Shown here: piece by piece, positions 1 to 5,969 of the stretch
Position numbering within the stretch: position 1 is the first letter of the stretch
Layout of the letters: every line of letters begins with the position of its first letter
NCBI GenBank assembly: GCA_031422195.1
Contig: JANOPZ010000065.1
Coordinates: 1-12,135 of the forward strand
Source of the DNA: JALOTE01 sp031422195
GTDB taxonomy: Bacteria; Pseudomonadota; Alphaproteobacteria; Rhizobiales; Rhizobiaceae
Reading direction: 5' to 3'
Length of the DNA stretch: 12,135 bases
Notes under the pieces: generated by a model
The model's input: the letters and a program-made list of their open reading frames with translations, nothing else
Database searches by the model: none
Told to the model about the DNA's origin: nothing
Program-made: the position numbers and the translations under genes

Positions 1-1
1 T

Positions 2-253
2 ATCCCTCCATTTTTGATTTTGGCCCGCGGCATCAGCGTTTGGGTCGGCAAAGGCCGTTTAACGGGTGTGTTGCTGGCACTCGTTTTGGTTTCCGCTATC
101 CTCAACATTTTGGGCATCAGCCAAATTGGCGGCGATACGCAAGGCATGGTGATTGGCCTGCTTCTTATCGGCTCACTGTTCATCAGCAATTCAACAGGTT
201 TTTTTGTGGCTTGGCTCCGCAACATCGGAGCACTGCCCAAGACGAACGGCTAG
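2..253 (+). CDS. ABC sugar transporter permease, C-terminal fragment (5' end outside window)
   Basis: This is the last 83 residues of an inner-membrane permease; the reading frame is open to the left edge, so the gene starts outside the window. The fragment shows a Gly-Lys-Gly-Arg turn (about residues 16-19), a hydrophobic helix rich in Leu/Val/Ile, a short loop with Gly-Gly-Asp, and a second helix ending in a short cytoplasmic tail. This matches the final two membrane segments of RbsC/AraH-type permeases (BPD_transp_2 family), in which a GG-GT/GK-G loop precedes the last helices. It lies 59 bp upstream of a sugar-binding protein gene on the same strand, the usual partner, so the two were probably one transport operon. 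The substrate cannot be read from this piece. The family call is by recognition of pattern and context, not by a search. Confidence 0.7.
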   Translation: MPPFLILARGISVWVGKGRLTGVLLALVLVSAILNILGISQIGGDTQGMVIGLLLIGSLFISNSTGFFVAWLRNIGALPKTNG

Positions 254-312
254 GGACCGGATTTAACCCCTACAGACGAAGAACAATAAACCTCACATCT
301 GGGAGAGACTAA

Positions 313-1038
313 ATGAAAACCTTAAAACACAAGCTCATGTCGACAGTGGTGCTGCCCATGATTGCTGTGGCGTCAGTTGCAGCGCAAGAATGTGCAACTG
401 CACCTGTGGTTGTTGGCTTGCTGCCAAAACTGGATACCGATCCTTACTTCCAAGTCCATAAAGGTGGCGCTGAAGATGCTGCCAAGGAAATGGGCGGCTC
501 GGTTATTCAGGCTGCGCCATCTGCTGCAACTGCTGAAGCGCAGATTGAATTTATCAACAATCTGATCGCTCAAAAGGTCGGCATTATTGCCATTGCCGGT
601 AATGATGCCAATGCTGTTGCACCTGCCCTGAAACGCGCAGTGCAAGAGGGTATTGGCGTGATCTCTTACGATTCTGATGTAGCCGTCGACGCCCGCCAAG
701 TTTATGTCAATCAGGTTAAAGGCGAGAGACTTGCTGAAATGATGCTGGTGTCGATGGCCGATCTGATTGGTGCTGAAGGCGGGTTTGCGATCCTGTCGTC
801 AACGCCGACCGCAACCAACCAAAACGCTTGGATCGACATCATGAAAGGCATGCTCGCCAATGATGCCAAATATACCAAAATGAAGCTGGTTCAGGTGGCT
901 TGCGGCGAAGAAAGCGAACAGGTCAACCAACAACAAGCCTTGGACTTAGCGCAAGCCTTTCCAAACCTGAAGGGCATTATTGTGCCAGAGCAAGTGATCA
1001 TAGCTTCATTCACATTATCGCAGCCCGGCTATGAGTAA
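313..1038 (+). CDS. Periplasmic sugar-binding protein of ABC transporter, C-terminally truncated
   Basis: The product is a substrate-binding protein of the ribose/rhamnose type (Peripla_BP_4). Residues 1 to about 25 form a Sec signal peptide: basic start, hydrophobic core, Ala-rich cleavage region. The mature protein opens with the typical beta strand PVVVGLLPK and a TDPYFQVHKGGAEDAAKE helix. An IEFINNLIAQKVGIIAIAGND segment, a VISYDSD segment near 117-122 and a VNQ segment near 132 follow, as in RhaS-like proteins. At about residue 225 (NLKGIIVP) homology should continue for some 90 residues through the rest of the C-terminal lobe and hinge. Instead a 16-residue unrelated tail leads to a stop. 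At 241 residues it is well short of the usual 320-340 and probably cannot form the complete second lobe. The start has a GGGAGAG Shine-Dalgarno sequence about 6 bases upstream. It is probably a pseudogene created by a deletion, but the remaining frame is clean, so it is recorded as a CDS. Confidence 0.8.
   Translation: MKTLKHKLMSTVVLPMIAVASVAAQECATAPVVVGLLPKLDTDPYFQVHKGGAEDAAKEMGGSVIQAAPSAATAEAQIEFINNLIAQKVGIIAIAGNDANAVAPALKRAVQEGIGVISYDSDVAVDARQVYVNQVKGERLAEMMLVSMADLIGAEGGFAILSSTPTATNQNAWIDIMKGMLANDAKYTKMKLVQVACGEESEQVNQQQALDLAQAFPNLKGIIVPEQVIIASFTLSQPGYE
998..1034. repeat. Inverted repeat at the truncation point of the binding-protein gene
   Basis: The arms TCATAGC (998-1004) and GCTATGA (1028-1034) are perfect complements separated by 23 bases. 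They fall entirely within the non-homologous tail of the truncated binding-protein gene, between it and the convergent uxuA. The structure could be a weak hairpin between convergent genes or a scar of the event that removed the 3' end of the gene. A 7-bp pair could also arise by chance. Confidence 0.35.
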
Positions 1039-1056
1039 GAAGTTTGTCAGAGTGGA

Positions 1057-2247
1057 TTAGTTCACTTTACCGGCGCGGAAATGGGCAACTGTTCGCATAA
1101 CTCCGCGCAATTCGGCCAAACCTTTAAGGCGGCCGATGCAGGAATAGCCGGGGTTCACTTTTTTGCCGATGTCATCAACAATCAAATGGCCATGGTCAGG
1201 GCGCATTGGAATTTCTGCATCAACGCGGCCTTCTTTGCTGCGCCGCGCTTCCTCGGTCATCAAAGCTGCAACCACGCTTACCATGTCGGTATCACCATCC
1301 AGATGTTCGGCTTCATAAAATGAGCCGTCCGGTTCAAGGCTGGTGTTGCGCAAATGCGTAAAGTGAATGCGTGGAGCAAATTCATTGGCCATCGCCACCA
1401 GATCATTCTTCAGATTGGCACCATACGAACCAGTGCAAAGGGTGACACCGTTCACAGGCCTGTCGATAGCTTTCAAAAGTTGGCGCGTATCATCCGCCGT
1501 TGAATTGACACGCGGCAAGCCAAACAATGGAAACGGCGGATCGTCCGGGTGAATGGCTAGTTGAACACCGGATTCCTCTGCAGTAGGCGCGATCTCTCTA
1601 ACAAACTCAAATAAATTTTGCTGCATGCCTTTAATGCCAATGTCTTGATAGGCATCCAGTTGCTTGATGAAACTGATACGGTCATAGGTGGCTTCACGCG
1701 CTGGCACCCACTCAATCAGATTGCGTTCAAGCTCTGCAAGTTTGCTTTCAGATGATTGGGCCAAACGCTTCTTTGCTTCTTCGATGCGCTCTGCTGGATG
1801 ATCTTTCTCTGCATCGCGGCGCCTTAATATTAAAACGTCGTAAACACAAAGATCCACCATATCAAAACGCAAGGCCGAGCCACCATTGGCCAGCGGCCAA
1901 AATAAATCCGTTCGCGTCCAATCGGTAACGGCCATAAAATTATAACAGGCGGTTTTGATGCCTGCGCGGCCAATAGCACGAAGTGATGCTTTGTAATTTT
2001 CGATTAACTCGACGAAATTGCCAGAGCGGGTTTTGATGTTGTCAGGAACCGCAATGCTTTCACAGACATCCCAGTTGAGGCCCTCTGCTTCAATTTCCCC
2101 CTTGCGTTTCTGGACTTCCTCATCGGTCCATGCCTGACCACGGTTCATATGATGAAGCGCAGTAACAATGCCTGACGCGCCCGCCTGCTTTATGTGCGGC
2201 AGCAACACAAGGTCGTCCGGGCCAAACCAACGCCATGTCTGCTTCAT
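1057..2247 (-). CDS. uxuA: Mannonate dehydratase UxuA
   Basis: UxuA removes water from D-mannonate to give 2-keto-3-deoxy-D-gluconate (EC 4.2.1.8) in the cytoplasm, a step of hexuronate breakdown. The 396-residue length and sequence fit the family. It starts with the WRWFGPDD and QAGASGIVTALHH blocks, has the central MQQNLFEFV helix and HPDDPP (233-238), then TLCTGS (269-274), IHFTHLRN (294-301), the HLDGD block (315-319), RPDHG (349-353), and ends with PGYSCIGRLKGLAELRG. Likely metal ligands are H233, C271, H298 and D351. The C-H spacing of 27 equals that of the characterised streptococcal enzyme. Translation starts at an ATG with AGAGG about 10 bases upstream; that ATG overlaps a TGA of an upstream minus-strand frame (ATGA). 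It is the last gene of the leftward arm. Its partner fructuronate reductase (uxuB) and KDG kinase are not in the window. Confidence 0.93.
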   Translation of the reverse strand: MKQTWRWFGPDDLVLLPHIKQAGASGIVTALHHMNRGQAWTDEEVQKRKGEIEAEGLNWDVCESIAVPDNIKTRSGNFVELIENYKASLRAIGRAGIKTACYNFMAVTDWTRTDLFWPLANGGSALRFDMVDLCVYDVLILRRRDAEKDHPAERIEEAKKRLAQSSESKLAELERNLIEWVPAREATYDRISFIKQLDAYQDIGIKGMQQNLFEFVREIAPTAEESGVQLAIHPDDPPFPLFGLPRVNSTADDTRQLLKAIDRPVNGVTLCTGSYGANLKNDLVAMANEFAPRIHFTHLRNTSLEPDGSFYEAEHLDGDTDMVSVVAALMTEEARRSKEGRVDAEIPMRPDHGHLIVDDIGKKVNPGYSCIGRLKGLAELRGVMRTVAHFRAGKVN

Positions 2248-2385
2248 GAATATTGCCTCTTCATCATCTTATAGGTGCCGTTGTTACCTTGCTTAATGAA
2301 GTTGTCGAGTGCTGTCGTGACACAATTGAGAAAATGCGATTTTTGGAGCAAATGCTTTTTTGCCGAAAAGCTTTTCAATACTCAA
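2243..2385 (-). pseudogene. Possible 3' remnant of a gene upstream of uxuA (solute-binding-protein-like C-terminus)
   Basis: Reading the minus strand leftward, a frame with no usable start runs into a TGA that overlaps the uxuA ATG as ATGA, the arrangement of coupled operon genes. Its last 22 residues begin ALDNFIKQGNNGTY and continue with a basic stretch ending in Tyr-Ser. This resembles the closing helix of SBP_bac_3 / MltF-type periplasmic binding domains, which typically end in a Gly-Thr-Tyr motif followed by a Lys/Arg-Tyr pair. The frame meets a TGA near 2385, so only about 45 codons are open. A neighbouring frame (2293-2490) looks patchily coding. Together this suggests a frameshifted or deleted gene. 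The identification rests on a short stretch and is tentative; chance is a real alternative. Confidence 0.3.
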
Positions 2386-2755
2386 ACGTGCTGGCGCAAG
2401 TTGCCAAGCTATTAACGCGCGCCATTTGCATGGCCGAGCAATTCTTTCCGCAAGCATCCAGCACATCAATCGGCTGCGCCTTCTGATCAAAGACCGTCAT
2501 GCGGTATCCGTTCAGTGTAGTGGAAAAAAACGAGACTTCAGCTCATGCAATGACAACAGATTGATGCGGTCATTTTTGATGGAACGGGTTGAATGATTAG
2601 TGCCGCCATGTGTTTAATAAACGCCAAGCAAGCCGGGCAAGACCAGATGGTTGCCAAATGCGATTGCTGAATAGGCAATCACAACCGATAATGGTTCAAT
2701 TCAGACCCTCGGCTTTCTCTCTGTTTTCTCCGATACTTACCGACCAGAGCCAAAA
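2386..2755. other. Non-coding gap inside the leftward operon, with a stem-loop
   Basis: This 370-bp stretch, together with the possible gene remnant at 2243-2385, makes a 508-bp hole between the epimerase gene and uxuA. That is unusual for an operon whose other junction is 31 bp. No convincing complete gene lies on either strand; short frames change repeatedly. The one clear structure is at 2649-2686 on either strand: a GATTGC/GCAATC stem (2662-2667 with 2675-2680) inside a GGTTG/CAACC outer pair. It has no T-run, so it is not a standard terminator. The rest looks like eroded sequence. Confidence 0.5.
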
Positions 2756-3613
2756 TCAATGACCGTGTGTTGCATTATCCATTCCAGCACGGATAAAAGC
2801 ATAACCTTCTTTATAAACCGCCTGCGGGCTTTCAGCAAAATCGCGCCAGACTTTTGTTGCAGCTGCCAGATCCGGCAGGCCACGGCCAAACGCCTCGATC
2901 GTCAGCCATTGATCATATCCGCTGGCATGAATGGCCCGGAACGTTTCCGCCCATGGAATATTACCCCTGCCCGGCACACCGCGGTCGTTTTCTGAAAGAT
3001 GGATATGCGCAATATGGCGCAGTGATTTGGTGAAAGCTGCAACCGGGTCTTGCTCTTCGATGTTACAATGAAATGTATCATACATGGCACGAATGTTTGG
3101 GTGATTGATCGCATCTAAATGCTCACACAGCGCCGCCATAGTGTTGAGCAAATAGCATTCAAAGCGGTTCAGCGCTTCGAGCCCTACTGTAATACCAAAC
3201 TTTGCTGCGTGGTCGCCAATGGCGCGCTGCGAACTGATAGAATGCATAAATTCCTCTGCCGTTGGGCCTGCACCAGAAAAACCCCCAAGGGTTGAGTGCA
3301 AAGGCCCGCTGAGTGTTTTTGCCCCAACCGCGGCCGCGCACTCAATCGTGTGGCGCATATGAGAAATACCTGCAGCACGCGCCTGCGCATCACCAATGAG
3401 GTTCATCGCTGGATCGCCCATTGCTGCAATAGCAGTCCGCTCCAGCCCGATTGCGTCAAGCAGCGCACCAAGTCGGTTGTAATGGTCAACCGCGCCTTCA
3501 AAAATGGGCACTTCAACGCCATCAAAACCGGTGGCTTTGATATCGCGAAGCAAAGGTTCAAACTCATCAGTGAGATGCGTTGTCCAAAGCAGCATACACA
3601 TGCCAATTTTCAT
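2756..3613 (-). CDS. Ketose 3-epimerase-like TIM-barrel protein (tagatose/psicose 3-epimerase family)
   Basis: The product is a 285-residue sugar isomerase/epimerase-like TIM barrel (AP_endonuc_2 / xylose isomerase-like fold), probably a cytoplasmic metal-dependent enzyme acting on a free ketose. The strands MKIGMCMLLWT, GFDGVEVPIFEG and GITVGLEALNRFE are typical of D-tagatose/D-psicose 3-epimerases. The four expected metal ligands are E146, D179 (in YDTFH), H205 (in HIHLSEND) and E240 (in LTIEAFG). Their spacings, 33, 26 and 35, equal those of the Pseudomonas cichorii D-tagatose 3-epimerase ligands E152, D185, H211 and E246. The GRGNIPW segment (216-221) after the His is also family-typical. 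The ATG has GGGAAA upstream and lies 31 bp after the 351-aa TIM-barrel gene in the same operon. Enzyme class is fairly secure; the actual sugar is unknown, and L-ribulose, tagatose, psicose and erythrulose epimerases share this sequence type. Confidence 0.83.
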   Translation of the reverse strand: MKIGMCMLLWTTHLTDEFEPLLRDIKATGFDGVEVPIFEGAVDHYNRLGALLDAIGLERTAIAAMGDPAMNLIGDAQARAAGISHMRHTIECAAAVGAKTLSGPLHSTLGGFSGAGPTAEEFMHSISSQRAIGDHAAKFGITVGLEALNRFECYLLNTMAALCEHLDAINHPNIRAMYDTFHCNIEEQDPVAAFTKSLRHIAHIHLSENDRGVPGRGNIPWAETFRAIHASGYDQWLTIEAFGRGLPDLAAATKVWRDFAESPQAVYKEGYAFIRAGMDNATHGH

Positions 3614-3644
3614 CGCACTTTTCCCTTTGTGGTGAAGCTTGTTT

Positions 3645-4700
3645 TCACAGCCCCATGAGGCGTTTCAGCAGGGCAGGATCGGCACCCCCACTGGCAAAAT
3701 CATCAAAGGCACGCTCGGTCACACGAATGATATGATTGTTGATAAACGGCGCGCCCTCGGCCGCACCATCTTCTGGGTGCTTCAGGCAGCATTCCCATTC
3801 CATCACAGCCCAACGGTCGTAACCATATTGGGCGAGCTTTGAGAAAATGCCCACAAAATCCACCTGCCCGTCGCCAAGGCTGCGGAAGCGCCCTGCGCGG
3901 TTCATCCAAGATTGATAGCCGGAGTAAACGCCTTGACGTCCGGTCGGATTAAATTCGGCGTCTTTGACATGGAAGGCGGCAATACGGCTGTGATAAATAT
4001 CGATGAATGCCAGATAATCCAACTGCTGCAACAGAAAATGGCTTGGGTCATAATTGATAGTGCAGCGCGGATGGTCGCCGACGGCCTCCAAAAACATCTC
4101 AAATGTTGCGCCATCAAACACATCTTCGCCGGGGTGGATTTCATAGGCCAAGTCAACACCGGCATTTTCGTAGGCATTTAAGATTGGTGTCCAGCGTCGC
4201 CCCAATTCAGCAAATGCGGTTTCGATCAAACCCTGCGGGCGCTGCGGCCAAGGGTAAAGGTAGGGAAAGGCCAAAGAACCGGTAAAGCTAACGGAGGCTT
4301 TCAGACCCAAATGCGCCGAAGCCTTTGCAGCCATTGTCATCTGCTCAACAGCCCAAGCCTGACGGGCAGCTGGATCGTTGTGAACATGAGATGGCGCAAA
4401 GCCGTCAAACTGCGCATCGTAGGCCGGATGCACGGCAACCAACTGGCCCTGCAAATGCGTTGATAATTCAGTGATCTCAACGCCAGCTTCGGCGCAAACA
4501 CCTACAATTTCATCGCAATAGGTTTTTGAGCTTGCAGCCTTTTTCAGATCAAACAATCGAGCATCCCAGCTGGGAAGCTGGATGCCTTTGAACCCTAAAT
4601 CACCAGCCCATTTGGCAATTGCTGGAAGAGAATTATAGGGGGCAGCATCCCCAACAAATTGGGCAAGAAATATACCTGGACCCTTCATCGTTTTTGACAT
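3645..4700 (-). CDS. Sugar isomerase/epimerase-like TIM-barrel protein, 351 aa
   Basis: First gene of the leftward arm. It belongs to the long (about 350-residue) branch of xylose isomerase-like TIM barrels annotated as sugar phosphate isomerase/epimerase. The N-terminus GPGIFLAQFVGDAAPYNSL, the ARLFDLKKAASSKTYCDE block and ELSTHLQGQLVAVHPAYD are strongly characteristic. Candidate metal ligands are E187 (YEIHPGED), D218 (NYDPSHF), H244 (AFHVKDAE) and E301 or E303 (VMEWE). The E-D-H part has spacings like the epimerases (31 and 26), but an insertion of about 20 residues lies before the last Glu, around the YSGYQSWMN loop. Relatives often sit beside Gfo/Idh-type sugar oxidoreductases, and some act as isomerases or beta-eliminases on oxidised sugars; no such oxidoreductase is in this window. 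The first ATG is chosen over Met5 because AGGATG precedes it. Reaction and substrate are not known. Confidence 0.8.
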   Translation of the reverse strand: MSKTMKGPGIFLAQFVGDAAPYNSLPAIAKWAGDLGFKGIQLPSWDARLFDLKKAASSKTYCDEIVGVCAEAGVEITELSTHLQGQLVAVHPAYDAQFDGFAPSHVHNDPAARQAWAVEQMTMAAKASAHLGLKASVSFTGSLAFPYLYPWPQRPQGLIETAFAELGRRWTPILNAYENAGVDLAYEIHPGEDVFDGATFEMFLEAVGDHPRCTINYDPSHFLLQQLDYLAFIDIYHSRIAAFHVKDAEFNPTGRQGVYSGYQSWMNRAGRFRSLGDGQVDFVGIFSKLAQYGYDRWAVMEWECCLKHPEDGAAEGAPFINNHIIRVTERAFDDFASGGADPALLKRLMGL

Positions 4701-4793
4701 TTCTACATCCTGTTATAATTCGTGCCCTGCGCTCGGGCGATGATCACGCGCTATTAAAACACTGTAGGTAGAAAAGACGTGCTGCCGTCAAGG

Positions 4794-4804
4794 TGGTATT
4801 ACCA
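4794..4804. promoter_or_regulatory. Putative GntR/FadR-type operator, site 1
   Basis: TGGTATTACCA is a perfect 5-bp-arm palindrome around a single central base. It matches the TGGT-N3-ACCA form recognised by many FadR-subfamily GntR proteins. It abuts the candidate minus-strand -35 TTGACG (4791-4786), a natural place to control the leftward operon. The local GntR gene at 7141 is the obvious candidate binder. Assignment is by inference from motif and context. Confidence 0.55.
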
Positions 4805-4869
4805 ATTTTTTTACGATACATTCCCAAATTTTTCAAATAAATATAATATAACAATGATTTAAGCTTATT

Positions 4870-4894
4870 TTGGTTGTTTTCCGGCCTAAACCAA
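4870..4894. repeat. TTGGTT/AACCAA inverted repeat between the operators
   Basis: TTGGTT (4870-4875) and AACCAA (4889-4894) are complementary with 13 bases between them. They contain the same TGGT/ACCA half-sites as the two tight palindromes on either side, so they could be an auxiliary site. The wide spacer makes this weaker than the other two. Confidence 0.3.
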
Positions 4895-4933
4895 TCAAAT
4901 TCTTTTTGCGTTTTTCAGACTTGACAAGATTGT

Positions 4934-4946
4934 CTGGTCGCACCAG
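4934..4946. promoter_or_regulatory. Putative GntR/FadR-type operator, site 2
   Basis: CTGGT-CGC-ACCAG is a perfect palindrome with 5-bp arms and the same TGGT-N3-ACCA core as site 1. It begins 7 bases after the plus-strand TTGACA (4921-4926), so a bound protein would cover the promoter spacer of the rightward operon. Two copies of the same uncommon motif in one intergenic region strengthen both. Confidence 0.55.
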
Positions 4947-5024
4947 CGTGAAAGAACTCGACCATGCTGGCGGGATTCACATGCCGCACTTGGCCAGAGT
5001 TTTTTATCAACCGGGAAATTTCCG

Positions 5025-5912
5025 ATGCACCTTTCGTCACACAACTGGATGCGCGCTGAGCCGCTTGAAGTCACGCTGCGCCGGTTAAAAAAATATGGTT
5101 ATGAAAGCATCGAGATTTCCGGCGAGCCAGAGCAATACAAAGCCAATGAAACTAGGGCGCTTTTGAAAGAATATGGCATTCGATGCTGGGGCGGCGTGAC
5201 GCTGACGCTTGGCGAACGCAATTTGGCAGCGAAAGATGAGGGCCAGCGCGCACGGTCGGTTGATTACGTCAAATCGGTGCTGACAATGATTTCAGAACTT
5301 GAAGGCGAAATTATCACGCTTGTGCCAGCCACGGTAGGTAAGGTTGTACCCGATGCAACCGAAGAAGAAGAATGGAAATGGGTGGTTGAAGCCACAAAAG
5401 AGTGTTTTGCTTATGCGCAAAAAGTAGGTGTGAAAGTGGCAATTGAGCCGTTGAACAGGTTTGAAACTTATTTCTTCAACCGCTCAGCTCAAGCGCTGGC
5501 GCTGGCAGATGCTGTGCACCCAGAATGCGGTGTCTGCCTTGATGCCTATCATTTGAATATGGAAGAAGCCAATATTCACGATGCCATCCGTCTTGCGGGC
5601 AAGCGACTTTATGATTTCCATGTTGCCGATAATAACCGCTTTGCAGCGGGCTTGGGCCATTTGGATTGGCCGAAGATTGTCGGCACTCTGCGTGAAATCG
5701 GCTATGATGGCGCATTGACGAATGAGTTTGTTGCGCCGGTTGATCGCACGCCCGCCGCGATTTACCCGCATATGGTGGAGCGCAATCCCGTTGATATTTC
5801 ACCTGAACAACTGAAATTCATTCAAGACCATGGCTCGTCTGTGCTGACCGAGGCGTTTTATGACGATCAGGTTCGCATTACCGCAGAGACCATTTTGCCG
5901 TTGATCAAATAA
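5025..5912 (+). CDS. Sugar isomerase/epimerase-like TIM-barrel protein, 295 aa
   Basis: First gene of the rightward operon and the third TIM-barrel epimerase-like protein of the locus. The N-terminus HLSSHNWMRAEPLE followed by RLKKYGYESIEISGEP is typical of a distinct alphaproteobacterial group annotated as sugar phosphate isomerase/epimerase. The metal set is complete: E141 (IEPLNRFE), D173 (CLDAYH), H199 (DFHVADNNR) and E234 (TNEFVAP), with spacings 32, 26 and 35, almost identical to tagatose 3-epimerases. A C-terminal extension after residue 250, with DISPEQLKFIQDHGSSVL, is shared by this group and not by classical epimerases. The ATG at 5025 has GGGAAA about 6 bases upstream, and its second to fourth codons already match the family start, so no longer start is needed. 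It is 57 bp ahead of the dehydratase gene. Probably acts on a ketose or ketose acid; the reaction is unproven. Confidence 0.8.
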   Translation: MHLSSHNWMRAEPLEVTLRRLKKYGYESIEISGEPEQYKANETRALLKEYGIRCWGGVTLTLGERNLAAKDEGQRARSVDYVKSVLTMISELEGEIITLVPATVGKVVPDATEEEEWKWVVEATKECFAYAQKVGVKVAIEPLNRFETYFFNRSAQALALADAVHPECGVCLDAYHLNMEEANIHDAIRLAGKRLYDFHVADNNRFAAGLGHLDWPKIVGTLREIGYDGALTNEFVAPVDRTPAAIYPHMVERNPVDISPEQLKFIQDHGSSVLTEAFYDDQVRITAETILPLIK

Positions 5913-5923
5913 TTAAGACCAAA

Positions 5924-5946
5924 TGCCCGTCGCGTATATGCGGGCA
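5924..5946 (+). other. Intercistronic hairpin
   Basis: TGCCCG (5924-5929) pairs with CGGGCA (5941-5946) around an 11-base loop in the 57-bp gap between the TIM-barrel and dehydratase genes. An A-run rather than a T-run follows it, so it is not a typical terminator for rightward transcription. It may stabilise or partition the operon mRNA. The stem is short and the call modest. Confidence 0.3.
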
Positions 5947-5969
5947 AAACGATTGATCAGGAGACAATC

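Larger units (their letters stand above)
4701..5024. promoter_or_regulatory. Divergent control region of the two catabolic operons
   Basis: This 324-bp intergenic region separates the leftward (4700) and rightward (5025) operons and must hold both promoters. It is AT-rich in the middle (about 4800-4910). TTGACG on the minus strand (4791-4786) and TTGACA on the plus strand (4921-4926) are the best -35 candidates; good -10 boxes at the right spacing are not obvious, so the promoters may be weak or activator-dependent. Two TGGT-N3-ACCA palindromes (4794-4804, 4935-4945) and a looser TTGGTT/AACCAA pair (4870-4894) lie here. No gene-like frame is convincing on either strand; a 72-codon frame at 4870-5088 overlaps the start of the next gene and looks spurious. 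Confidence 0.65.

Noticed and set aside
998..1034. Inverted repeat as the end of an insertion sequence
   Set aside because: There is no transposase, no target-site duplication visible and only 7-bp arms.
2293..2490. Minus-strand 65-codon frame with a faint GntR-like N-terminus (LAERIAR, LAPARLSIEKL)
   Set aside because: The match is short, the helix-turn-helix is not completed, there is no good ribosome site and the frame overlaps the better remnant next to uxuA.
3645..4700. 351-aa TIM-barrel protein as a C-glycoside deglycosidase alpha subunit
   Set aside because: It needs a small beta subunit and usually a Gfo/Idh oxidoreductase nearby; neither is in the window, so only the general family is claimed.
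5476..5802. 108-codon antisense frame inside the 295-aa TIM-barrel gene
   Set aside because: It is a shadow of a well-supported gene on the other strand; His/Arg/Gln-rich with no family pattern.
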